Shown here piece after piece: positions 1 to 5,528 of a stretch of 5,816 nt of DNA. The notes under the pieces were generated by a model that did not search any database, had not been told where the DNA came from, and saw only the letters and a list, made by a program, of their open reading frames with translations. Both the position numbers and the translations under genes were made by a program. Each line of letters starts with the position of its first letter. The first letter of the stretch is position 1. Source of the stretch: Pelobacter sp. UBA5610 (GTDB taxonomy: Bacteria; Desulfobacterota; Desulfuromonadia; Desulfuromonadales; Syntrophotaleaceae); contig DIKU01000124.1 of assembly GCA_002424645.1 (NCBI GenBank), positions 1-5,816 of the forward strand. Direction: 5' to 3'.

Positions 1-62
1 GGGTGCTCAATTCCGCTGACCCTGACCCGGGTCAAGTTGCTCAATTACCATGACCCTCGACA
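1..62. mobile_element. Terminus of an insertion sequence, probably IS21 family (partial; continues off the left edge)
   Basis: The kinase reading frame to the right loses all family similarity exactly at 62/63, so foreign DNA begins here. On the minus strand the foreign segment starts TGTCGAGGGTCATGG, and the TG (CA on the plus strand at 61-62) matches the TG...CA ends usual for IS21-family elements. The segment contains two related 21-base blocks (2-22 and 36-56), as expected for the multiple terminal transposase-binding repeats of that family. No transposase gene is inside the window, so the family call rests only on end architecture. Another transposon class, or a recombination junction, cannot be excluded. 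Confidence 0.6.
2..56. repeat. Two diverged 21-base direct repeats flanking a 12-base palindrome in the IS end
   Basis: Blocks 2-22 and 36-56 match at 17 of 21 positions, share the core TGCTCAATT and TGACCC, and are offset by 34 bases. Between them, 23-34 is a perfect palindrome, TGACCCGGGTCA. The arrangement suggests repeated protein-binding sites at a transposon end. Confidence 0.7.
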
Positions 63-834
63 CTGGACCCCGATCAGTAACCGATATTTCCACGATTTCA
101 TCTTTTCGCAAGCTTCGCACAAGAACCGGCGTTTCCCGGGGAGAATATTTTAGAGCATTGGCCAGCAGGTTAACCAAGACCCGCTCAATCCGTTGGCGAT
201 CAGCCATGATCGGTGGTACTCCGGTCTCGACTTCAAGACCCACTCGGTTCCGTTCGGATAGAGTCAAGGAACCCTGGATAACCTCCGTAAAGAATTTTTC
301 AAGTTCCAGGGGGACTAGATCCAATTCCATTTGGCGCCCATCCACTCGCGCTGCGTCAACAAGATCAGAAATCATTGCCTCCATACGGTTGCTGCTATGA
401 ATGATTGCGATGGCTGCCTTATTGACCTCGGGTTCTGTCGTTTTCTCTGTGAAACGGTCAACCAGCATTTCCGCAAAACCCTTTATTACTGTGAGAGGAG
501 AGCGCAGATCGTGGGAGATTGCATGAGCATAGAGCTCGCGCTCTTGTTCGGCTTCGTGAAAAGCCTGAAATAGAGGCCTGATCCTCCAGACTCCGGCAAG
601 AAGTATCGCTGAAATCAGCAGGCCTAGCAGCTCATCCCAAAGAAAAAGCTGATAGTTTATTGAGCCATGAAAATACAGGAAAGCCTGATAAATTAGCCGG
701 AATGCACGCAGGGTGAAAGCGAGGGAGATTAAAATCCAGGCCCAGCGGCCGCGGGAAGGGCCAACGAGACACAAAGCAAAGACTGCAGCCAAGAGTTGCA
801 GGACAATGGAAACCGTTAGAAATGCGATTAGCAT
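7..834 (-). pseudogene. Membrane-bound sensor histidine kinase, 3' end lost to an insertion
   Basis: Sensor kinase of a two-component system. The residual frame is 275 residues, of which 1-257 are native. Hydrophobic segments at about 4-24, 30-52 and 63-82 form a membrane sensor part without an obvious large periplasmic domain. The dimerisation/phosphoacceptor helix follows, with the H box SHDLRSPL (phosphorylated His108). The N box is VNLLANALKYS (222-231), with the Mg-ATP asparagine at 226. The G1 box begins VTDRGP (252-257, Asp254), then stops: codon 258 is a hybrid of one kinase base and TG from the inserted element, and the last 17 residues are read from it. The rest of G1 and the F and G2 boxes are missing, so ATP binding and autophosphorylation should be lost. 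The ATG at 834 has a good ribosome site AAGAAGG (840-846) five bases away. No partner response regulator is in the window. The gene is divergent from the ATPase gene; a functional link is possible but unproven. Confidence 0.85.
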
Positions 835-900
835 GGATGCCTTCTTGATCCGTCAGCAAAAGTTGTCGTGGCCGACACAACGCAGCGTTTTGCCGATAAA

Positions 901-929
901 ATGTTAACTGAAATCAAGAGGTGAGTAAA
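901..929 (-). promoter_or_regulatory. Candidate promoter for the histidine kinase
   Basis: Read leftward, a TTTACT -35 (924-929) lies 17 bases from a TAACAT -10 (901-906); each matches the sigma-70 consensus at 4 of 6 positions. The kinase start is about 65 bases downstream. Nearby small inverted repeats (AACGC-A-GCGTT at 879-889; GTTGT at 862-866 with ACAAC at 877-881) lie in the leader and could be operator sites. The match is weak. Confidence 0.25.
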
Positions 930-933
930 CCTA

Positions 934-961
934 TTGCAACCTAGAAATTTTCCCATAATAT
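934..961 (+). promoter_or_regulatory. Candidate promoter for the P-type ATPase
   Basis: TTGCAA (934-939), a 16-base spacer and TAATAT (956-961) match the sigma-70 hexamers at 4 of 6 positions each. This would give a leader of about 100 bases covering all repeats and hairpins upstream of 1070. An A-rich tract follows at 971-986. It is the best pair I see in this intergenic region, but weak. Confidence 0.25.
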
Positions 962-992
962 TCTTCTCACAAAAAAGAAAAAACAAACGATA

Positions 993-1043
993 TACCCTTA
1001 CGCTTACCCTTAAGCGATTAGGAAGGTCTCAGGGGTAAGCCCC
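993..1043 (+). promoter_or_regulatory. Repeat- and hairpin-rich leader of the ATPase gene
   Basis: TACCCTTA occurs at 993-1000 and again at 1005-1012; extended to 12-base units the two agree at 10 of 12 positions. Three perfect inverted repeats compete for the same bases: CGCTTA/TAAGCG (1001-1006 with 1011-1016, loop of 4), GCTTACCC/GGGTAAGC (1002-1009 with 1033-1040) and GGGG/CCCC (1032-1035 with 1040-1043). They cannot all form together. The segment could be a tandem DNA operator or an RNA switch. I recognise no known riboswitch class in it. Confidence 0.45.
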
Positions 1044-1055
1044 ACAGCCAAGAAA

Positions 1056-1072
1056 CATGAGGTTTCCTCATG
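1056..1072 (+). promoter_or_regulatory. Perfect hairpin enclosing the Shine-Dalgarno and start codon of the ATPase
   Basis: CATGAGG (1056-1062), loop TTT, CCTCATG (1066-1072): seven perfect base pairs. The left arm holds the Shine-Dalgarno GAGG (1059-1062), and the right arm holds its complement plus the ATG (1070-1072), so both initiation signals are paired when the hairpin forms. The upstream AGGAA (1020-1024) could pair with TTCCT (1064-1068) instead and free the ribosome site. As DNA, the same sequence is a near-palindrome that could bind a dimeric regulator. Confidence 0.6.
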
Positions 1073-3874
1073 ATAAAGACATTATCAAAGCCCCACGCCG
1101 AGGTATTTTCCGATTCATTCATTCATAAAAGCGTCCAGGAGGTCTTCGCCGTCCTTCACACCGGTCCGCGAGGCCTTGGCCGAGACGAGGCTGCCGAGCG
1201 CCTGCGCAAAGTCGGACCGAATCGGATCGAAAAAATCAGGGGGCCGTCCCTCGCCTGGAAATTTTTATCCCAGTTCTCCCACCTCATGGCAATTCTGCTT
1301 TGGTTGGGAGGATCAATCGCCTTTATTGCGATGTTGCCCCAGCTTGGTGTGGCCATCTGGCTGGTCATCCTCATCAACGGAATATTCAGTTTCTGGCAGG
1401 AATACAAAGCGGAGCGGGCCCTGGAGGCTCTGAGTAGGCTGCTGCCGGCGCGCTCCCGGGTTCTTCGCGAAGGGATCGAATGGGAGGTTGCCGCGGAAGA
1501 CCTTGTGCCGGGAGACCTCCTGTTGCTGGGTCCCGGGGATTTGATCCCGGCAGATGGTCGTTTGGTAATGGATGAACGCTTGCAGGTCGACCAGTCAACC
1601 CTTTCCGGAGAATCCCGTCCGGTTCACAAAAGAAGCAGCACACGGGGCAAGTCTGACGCCGCACTTAGTGAGCATCCTCACCTTGTCTTTGCCGGAACCA
1701 GTGTGGTGGCCGGCACCGGCCGGGCGGTGGTTGTGGATACCGGTATGCGGACAGAATTCGGCAGGATAGCCGCTCTGACCCAGGCGGTGACCGCGGAACT
1801 CAGCCCGCTGCAAAAGGAGATTCGCCATGTGACCCGGGTCGTGTCGGCAGTGGCGCTAACCGCCGGGATGCTCTTCCTGGCTCTGGCGAAGCTGCTGATC
1901 GGTATGGACCTGGCGCTCAGCTTCGTGTTCGCTTTGGGGATGATCGTCGCGTTTGTCCCTGAGGGGCTGCTTCCCACGGTTACCCTGGCCCTTGCCATGG
2001 GAGTGCAGCGCATGGCCCGGCGGCAGGCTCTGGTCAAGCAGCTTTCGTCGGTGGAAACCCTGGGGCGCACGAGCGTTATCTGCACCGACAAAACAGGTAC
2101 CCTGACCAAGAATCAGATGACGGTGCGCGGCATCTGGAGTGCCGGCCGTCATTTGTCTGTTTCCGGCTCGGGATATGAGCCCACGGGGACGATTCTGGCC
2201 GGCGAGCAGCCACTCTTCGCTGCTTCGGACCGGGATTTGCGCCCGCTTCTGTTGGTTGCGGCTCTTTGCAACAATGCCCGCCTGCTGCCCCCATCGGAGA
2301 GCTATCCCGGCTGGCGCGTGGTCGGCGACCCCACGGAAGGGGCCTTGCTGGTTGCGGCGATCAAAGGGGAACTTGACCTGGAAACCGAGGCACGGCAGGT
2401 TCCGAGACTCCGGGAGATCCCCTTCGAGTCGAGCCGGCGCCGGATGTGTACAGTGCATCTCTGCGGAGAGAGCCGCCTGATCTTCATGAAAGGGGCCACG
2501 CATGAGGTGCTGGCGCATTGTCGATGCCTGCTACAGGAAGGAAGGCAGGAGCCGCTGACTGATGAATGGCGGCAGTCGATACATGACGCGATGGAGTCCT
2601 ACGCCCGTCAGGGGCTGAGGGTTCTGGCCTTTGCCCACGGGACCCTTCCTCCAGGACCTGAAGTCGAGACTGTCGATATGCTGGAAAACGACCTGGCTTT
2701 TCTTGGTTTGATGGCGATGGAGGACCCACCACGACCGGAGGTGACTCAGGCGGTCGAGAAATGTCACCAGGCCGGTATCCGTCTGGTCATGATCAGCGGG
2801 GACTATGGCCTGACCGCCGAGGCTGTCGCCAGGCATATAGGACTGCTGCGTTCGGAAACCCCTCGGATTTTCACAGGTGCCGATCTGGAGGAGTTGAACG
2901 ATGAGGCCCTGAAAAGCGTGTTGAGGAATGAAGAAGTCATCCTTGCCCGCGTCGCTCCCGAGCACAAGCTGCGTGTCGTGCAGATGCTGCAGCAGATGGG
3001 GCATGTGGTCGCCATGACCGGGGACGGAGTCAACGACGGACCCGCACTTAAAAAAGCCGATATCGGGGTGGCGATGGGCCTGTCGGGCACCGAGGTGGCC
3101 CGGGAGGCGGCGGACATGATCCTTCTCGACGACAACTTCGCCTCCATCGTCAACGCCGTGGAAGAGGGGCGGGCGGTGTACGACAACATCAGGAAATTTA
3201 CTTCCTACATTTTCACCAGCAATACCCCTGAAGCCGTTCCCTTCATCCTCTATGCTTTTAGCGGTGGGGCGATCCCCCTCGCTCTCAACATCATGCAGAT
3301 TCTCTCCATCGACCTGGGAACGGACCTGGTCCCAGCCATGGCGTTGGGGCGTGAACCGCCCGAGCCGGGGGTGATGGAGCGACCCCCGCGGCGGCTGGGA
3401 GATCACCTGATCACCGGGCGGCTGCTGGCTCGCGCCTACCTCTGGCTGGGACCGGTCCAGAGTCTTGCAGCCATGGCGGCCTTCTACTTTCAGTTCTGGA
3501 CCCACGGCTATTGGGGCCAGTGGATTGGACTTCCGGCCGGTGGACCCCTTTACCGATCCGCCACGGCCATGGCTCTGGCGGCGGTGGTTGTTACCCAGAT
3601 CGGCAACCTCTTTACGCACCGCTCGGAATCCATTTCTCTGTTTCGCCTCGGCAGGTCGAATCCGCTCGTCTGGGGCGGTATTGCTACGGAATTGATCGTG
3701 GTGGCGATGATCATTTATTTCCCAGTTTTTCAGAAGATCTTCGGCACCGCCGTTTTTCCACCTGTCAACTGGCTGTTTCTTCTCGCCCTGGTGCCGCTTT
3801 TGCCCCTGGTGGATGAAATCCGCAAAGGTTTGGAGAACTATTTCTGGCCACACCTTAAGTCTGATGCTGGATGA
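1070..3874 (+). CDS. P-type cation-transporting ATPase, type IIC (Na+,K+-ATPase-like)
   Basis: An inner-membrane ATP-driven cation pump, 934 residues and apparently intact. In order: N-terminal cation-ATPase domain (about 16-55); M1-M2 (about 66-113); actuator domain with SGES (179-182) in place of the usual TGES; M3-M4 (about 257-306) with PEGLLPTVT (297-305); phosphorylation motif DKTGTLT with Asp340; nucleotide-binding domain with GDPTEGALL (419-427) and KGA (474-476); DPPR (552-555); hinge TGDGVND (650-656); M5-M10 (about 711-915) and a closing DEIRK (915-919). PEGLL, SNTPE (717-721) and SIDLGTD (746-752) resemble animal Na,K-ATPase alpha subunits more than Ca-ATPases. By my recalled alignment, Na,K-ATPase residues E327, Y771, S775, N776, E779, D804, D808, Q923 and E954 are kept (E298, Y713, S717, N718, E721, D748, D752, Q843, E874), while N324 is Phe295 and D926 is Asn846. 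Ser717, not Lys, argues against an H,K-ATPase-like site. No beta subunit is present. The ATG at 1070 has GAGG seven bases upstream, inside a hairpin. Transported ions are inferred, most likely Na+ and/or K+; Ca2+ is the main alternative. Confidence 0.95.
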   Translation: MIKTLSKPHAEVFSDSFIHKSVQEVFAVLHTGPRGLGRDEAAERLRKVGPNRIEKIRGPSLAWKFLSQFSHLMAILLWLGGSIAFIAMLPQLGVAIWLVILINGIFSFWQEYKAERALEALSRLLPARSRVLREGIEWEVAAEDLVPGDLLLLGPGDLIPADGRLVMDERLQVDQSTLSGESRPVHKRSSTRGKSDAALSEHPHLVFAGTSVVAGTGRAVVVDTGMRTEFGRIAALTQAVTAELSPLQKEIRHVTRVVSAVALTAGMLFLALAKLLIGMDLALSFVFALGMIVAFVPEGLLPTVTLALAMGVQRMARRQALVKQLSSVETLGRTSVICTDKTGTLTKNQMTVRGIWSAGRHLSVSGSGYEPTGTILAGEQPLFAASDRDLRPLLLVAALCNNARLLPPSESYPGWRVVGDPTEGALLVAAIKGELDLETEARQVPRLREIPFESSRRRMCTVHLCGESRLIFMKGATHEVLAHCRCLLQEGRQEPLTDEWRQSIHDAMESYARQGLRVLAFAHGTLPPGPEVETVDMLENDLAFLGLMAMEDPPRPEVTQAVEKCHQAGIRLVMISGDYGLTAEAVARHIGLLRSETPRIFTGADLEELNDEALKSVLRNEEVILARVAPEHKLRVVQMLQQMGHVVAMTGDGVNDGPALKKADIGVAMGLSGTEVAREAADMILLDDNFASIVNAVEEGRAVYDNIRKFTSYIFTSNTPEAVPFILYAFSGGAIPLALNIMQILSIDLGTDLVPAMALGREPPEPGVMERPPRRLGDHLITGRLLARAYLWLGPVQSLAAMAAFYFQFWTHGYWGQWIGLPAGGPLYRSATAMALAAVVVTQIGNLFTHRSESISLFRLGRSNPLVWGGIATELIVVAMIIYFPVFQKIFGTAVFPPVNWLFLLALVPLLPLVDEIRKGLENYFWPHLKSDAG

Positions 3875-4092
3875 AGCATGAAAAGCGGGCTGCGTTAGTT
3901 TCGATTTTTTTGCGAAAAATGTTGAAGCAAAGGCAATATGGCCCCCTGACTGCAAAAGGAAAATGTCCCGCTTTTATTTGGACATTCTTTCCGCAAGGAC
4001 TTTTTGTATCAATGGGTTTCTGTGGATCCTCCTTTATCAAGCACCGGAAAGCGGCATCCTGGTGGCCTGTTCAAAAAATAGCGATAATTCAG

Positions 4093-4121
4093 AAAAAGCC
4101 CCCGGTCACGAAATCGGGGGC
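4093..4121 (-). terminator. Rho-independent terminator, leftward
   Basis: Read on the minus strand, GCCCCCG pairs with CGGGGGC (4115-4121 with 4098-4104), extended by a G-T and an A-T pair at the loop side, and is followed at once by five T (4093-4097). The plus strand has no T-run after the stem, so it works leftward only. It would back up the 4148-4192 hairpin behind the QueD-like gene and keep leftward transcription out of the ATPase gene. Confidence 0.75.
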
Positions 4122-4147
4122 CATTGCGTCTGAAAAAGAGTGACCTG

Positions 4148-4192
4148 CGAAAAAGGGCCGCTTCACCAGAGGATGAAAACGGCCCTTTTTCG
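4148..4192. terminator. Bidirectional rho-independent terminator, copy 1 of a repeated hairpin
   Basis: CGAAAAAGGGCCG (4148-4160) and CGGCCCTTTTTCG (4180-4192) are perfect 13-base inverted repeats with a GC core and A/T outer parts, giving a T-run in both directions. The loop can itself fold (TTCA 4162-4165 with TGAA 4174-4177). It sits 273 bases past the ATPase stop and 138 bases past the QueD-like stop, so it can end both convergent transcripts. The loop sequence recurs in the hairpin at 5696-5741. Confidence 0.9.
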
Positions 4193-4330
4193 TGTCTAAA
4201 ATATCCGCAGATTGAAAATGGGGGAAACTGTTCAGGGAGCAGTAGGTTGTCGGACAGGGTTGTTGGTTTTCCTTAACGACCCTTTGAACCTATTGTAACC
4301 CGTCGCTGTTGTTGGCACATATTTGTGCTC

Positions 4331-4819
4331 TTACTTAAACTCTTTCGACGCAGCATTCATAGAAGATGAACGGAAGGTTATTTTTTTTATGGGCATCTTG
4401 TCTTTGAGAAGTTCGTAAAAAAGCTCGCAAAGATTCTCGCAAGTCGAAACTTTCTTTGTGACAACTATCCTGTATTCCGGGTAAGACCAAGCAAGTGCGT
4501 GGTCAATTTTTTTAAGAGGAACACAATGCTCTGGGTCGTTATTGATGCCTTCCTTTTTGTATACGGCAATAACCGCGTCAAGAAGCGGATCGCCTTCTTG
4601 AAATAATGTGGCATGGTGGAAATGATCGCACACCTCCCATGCCTTCTTGAATCCATCTTTACAAGAGTGTGCAAAGCCGGTTACCGGGTCGACACTGTTT
4701 TCAAGTTCAATCGTTAAAAGACCTGAGTGTCCGTGGAGGTGCTTTGCTTCTCGCGGCCAGTTCATAAACCTATGGGCGTACTGGAAGTCAAGGTTTACAA
4801 TTGATGTGTACTTTTCCAT
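4331..4819 (-). CDS. Divergent QueD / 6-pyruvoyl-tetrahydropterin synthase family protein
   Basis: 162 residues, longer than the roughly 120 of E. coli QueD, which makes 6-carboxytetrahydropterin for queuosine synthesis. The zinc-site triad of the T-fold family is visible: His16 in FQYAHR, and His29 and His31 in HLHGHS. A DH pair (65-66) fits the family LDH motif and STCEN (125-129) fits the PTSEN motif. An insertion at about 73-108 accounts for the extra length. Two catalytic residues appear absent: where E. coli has Cys27, four residues before the HGH motif, this protein has Ala25, and where E. coli has Glu110 near the C-terminus there is Ser (about 151) in FRSSS. Function is therefore uncertain: a pterin-binding relative with altered chemistry, or a divergent QueD. 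Glu24 might stand in, as a Glu does in PTPS-III enzymes. The ATG at 4819 has GAGGAG (4825-4830) five bases upstream. It lies 163 bases after perR on the same strand with no terminator between. Base composition is visibly more AT-rich than the ATPase gene, so separate origin is possible. Confidence 0.8.
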   Translation of the reverse strand: MEKYTSIVNLDFQYAHRFMNWPREAKHLHGHSGLLTIELENSVDPVTGFAHSCKDGFKKAWEVCDHFHHATLFQEGDPLLDAVIAVYKKEGINNDPEHCVPLKKIDHALAWSYPEYRIVVTKKVSTCENLCELFYELLKDKMPIKKITFRSSSMNAASKEFK

Positions 4820-4834
4820 GTGATCTCCTCATAG

Positions 4835-4894
4835 ATTGGTTTAACCGACTGATAAACTTTCCAATGGACAAACCCAACACACTTAGACACACTT
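4835..4894 (-). promoter_or_regulatory. Leader of the QueD-like gene: hairpin and short direct repeat
   Basis: ATTGG (4835-4839) and CCAAT (4861-4865) are inverted, with GTTTA (4839-4843) and TAAAC (4853-4857) nested inside; they share G4839, giving an interrupted hairpin just upstream of the ribosome site. ACACACTT occurs at 4877-4884 and 4887-4894, a repeat with a 10-base period, about one helical turn, as in some operators. A weak leftward promoter could be hidden here, but no good -35/-10 pair stands out. It does not resemble a preQ1 riboswitch that I recognise. Confidence 0.3.
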
Positions 4895-4915
4895 TATCCC
4901 ATTCAAACCTCCTTT
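4894..4915 (-). other. Strong Shine-Dalgarno in front of a two-codon ORF (ATG GGA TAA)
   Basis: On the minus strand AAAGGAGG (4908-4915) is followed five bases later by ATG (4900-4902), one glycine codon and TAA (4894-4896). This is one of the best ribosome sites in the window, yet it serves no gene. The ATG directly follows the TGA of the 27-codon ORF. It may be a gene start whose coding part was deleted, or a minimal leader ORF. Confidence 0.45.
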
Positions 4916-4986
4916 CGTATTGCGGACTTTCCGACCGGCTGCGCGTGGTACTTTCCTATCGCCGGACACTTCATTTCGCTGCTCAT
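4903..4986 (-). pseudogene. 27-codon ORF overlapping perR; possible remnant of katG (catalase-peroxidase) start
   Basis: On the minus strand ATG (4984-4986) overlaps the perR stop as ATGA and is preceded by AGGAG within the perR 3' end, a typical translationally coupled start. The peptide begins MSSEMKCPAIGKYH. The KCP-x-x-G pattern within the first dozen residues is typical of KatG N-termini, and perR/fur-type regulators are commonly followed directly by katG. In KatG a Gly/Thr-rich stretch and the conserved DWWPNQL motif should follow by about residue 25-35; here the frame ends after KSAIRKEV at TGA, and I see no DWWPNQL in the other leftward frames before 4819. The best reading is a short leftover of a deleted katG. 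It could instead be an unrelated small peptide gene. Confidence 0.45.
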
Positions 4987-5462
4987 GGTTTCTCTCCTGT
5001 TCGACCTTCAGTCTTCATCGCTTTCTGTTTGCACTTCCGACAGATCCCTCGCAACTCGACATAAACCCCTTCGACGCTGCCCATCTCGGACACCTCCTGA
5101 GGCACCGGAAACTGATCCATTGCGTCGCTGTAAAAGTCGCCAATCATCTCGCACTCCGTGCAGACGAAGTGGTGGTGCCGATCCGTGTTGGCATCAAAAC
5201 GAGCTCTGTCTCGCATGGAGCCCACGCGGGCTATGACGCCGCTATCTTCGAGCAGTCTCAATGTGCGATAAATAGTGTCGACCGAGATGGTAGGGACCCT
5301 CTGTCGCACACGGGTGAGGATCGTCTCGGCATCGGGGTGTTCCTCGCTACCGGCCAACTCCCGAAGAATCTCGGTTCGTTGATGAGTTGCCTTGACGCCC
5401 TGCCGACGGCAGATCTCAAGAAAATCCGCAACGCGTTTCTCTACCTGTTGTTTTGGTCTCAC
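4983..5462 (-). CDS. perR: Fur-family transcriptional repressor, PerR type (peroxide sensor)
   Basis: 159 residues from GTG at 5460-5462. This start has GGAG (5472-5475) nine bases upstream; a TTG at 5475-5477 would add five residues but has no Shine-Dalgarno. An N-terminal winged helix contains the recognition helix SVDTIYRTLRLLEDSG (60-75), followed by the dimerisation domain with HHHFVCTEC (96-104). Two CxxC pairs (Cys101/104, Cys141/144) form the structural zinc site. The regulatory metal ligands of B. subtilis PerR (H37, D85, H91, H93, D104) all have counterparts at a constant offset of +5: His42, Asp90, His96, His98, Asp109; the four cysteines follow the same offset. Asp90 is the residue that favours PerR-type sensing, in which His oxidation by Fe and peroxide releases the protein from DNA. 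It is the first gene of a leftward unit with a coupled small ORF and the QueD-like gene. A PerR-box-like palindrome at its own start suggests autoregulation. A peroxide-sensing Fur relative of another class remains possible. Confidence 0.88.
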   Translation of the reverse strand: MRPKQQVEKRVADFLEICRRQGVKATHQRTEILRELAGSEEHPDAETILTRVRQRVPTISVDTIYRTLRLLEDSGVIARVGSMRDRARFDANTDRHHHFVCTECEMIGDFYSDAMDQFPVPQEVSEMGSVEGVYVELRGICRKCKQKAMKTEGRTGEKP

Positions 5463-5477
5463 CAGTGGAAACTCCAA

Positions 5478-5492
5478 TCGTAATAATTACTA
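5478..5492 (-). promoter_or_regulatory. PerR-box-like palindrome at the perR transcription start
   Basis: GTAATAATTAC (5480-5490) is a perfect 5-1-5 palindrome. The 15 bases 5478-5492 match the Bacillus Per box TTATAATNATTATAA at 10 of 14 defined positions. The site lies just downstream of the -10 and abuts the expected start at about 5493, a good place for a repressor. Autoregulation is inferred. Confidence 0.5.
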
Positions 5493-5499
5493 TTTAAGA

Positions 5500-5528
5500 A
5501 TTTTACCTCGTTCAGGTCTGGCATGCAA
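5500..5528 (-). promoter_or_regulatory. perR promoter
   Basis: Read leftward, TTGCAT (-35, 5523-5528) and TAAAAT (-10, 5500-5505, 5 of 6 consensus) are separated by exactly 17 bases. The expected start is near 5493, giving a leader of about 30 bases before the GTG at 5462. This is the best sigma-70-like promoter in the window. Confidence 0.6.

Larger units (their letters stand above)
3875..4330. other. Gene-free convergent intergenic region with two terminators
   Basis: Between the stop of the rightward ATPase gene and the stop of the leftward QueD-like gene I see no credible gene. A 90-codon frame from an ATG overlapping the ATPase stop (3871-4143) has no Shine-Dalgarno, no recognisable domain, and runs through a terminator stem. 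The two strong hairpins at 4093-4121 and 4148-4192 are described separately. A small 5-bp hairpin without a T-run (GCACA 4315-4319 with TGTGC 4324-4328) lies just past the QueD-like stop. Nothing is recognised in 3875-4092 or 4193-4314. Confidence 0.6.

Noticed and set aside
928..941. AACCTATTGCAACC, repeated at 4287-4300 with one mismatch
   Set aside because: A 13-of-14 match is expected by chance a few times in a window this size, and the contexts are unrelated.
835..1069. Known metal riboswitch (yybP-ykoY, NiCo or M-box type) before the pump gene
   Set aside because: None of the conserved core motifs I know for these classes is recognisable, and the leader is short.
2531..3955. 474-codon leftward open frame opposite the ATPase gene
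   Set aside because: It is antisense to the conserved ATPase and its low-complexity, His/Gln/Arg-rich translation fits a shadow of GC-rich codons.
3871..4143. 90-codon rightward frame overlapping the ATPase stop
   Set aside because: No Shine-Dalgarno, no recognisable domain, and it runs through the 4098-4121 terminator stem.
4313..4328. Sigma-54-like TTGGCACA...TGC sequence after the QueD-like gene
   Set aside because: The GG to GC spacing is one base too long, and it points into the 3' end of an opposing gene.
5475..5477. TTG as perR start (164 residues)
   Set aside because: No Shine-Dalgarno upstream of it, whereas the GTG at 5460-5462 has GGAG nine bases upstream.
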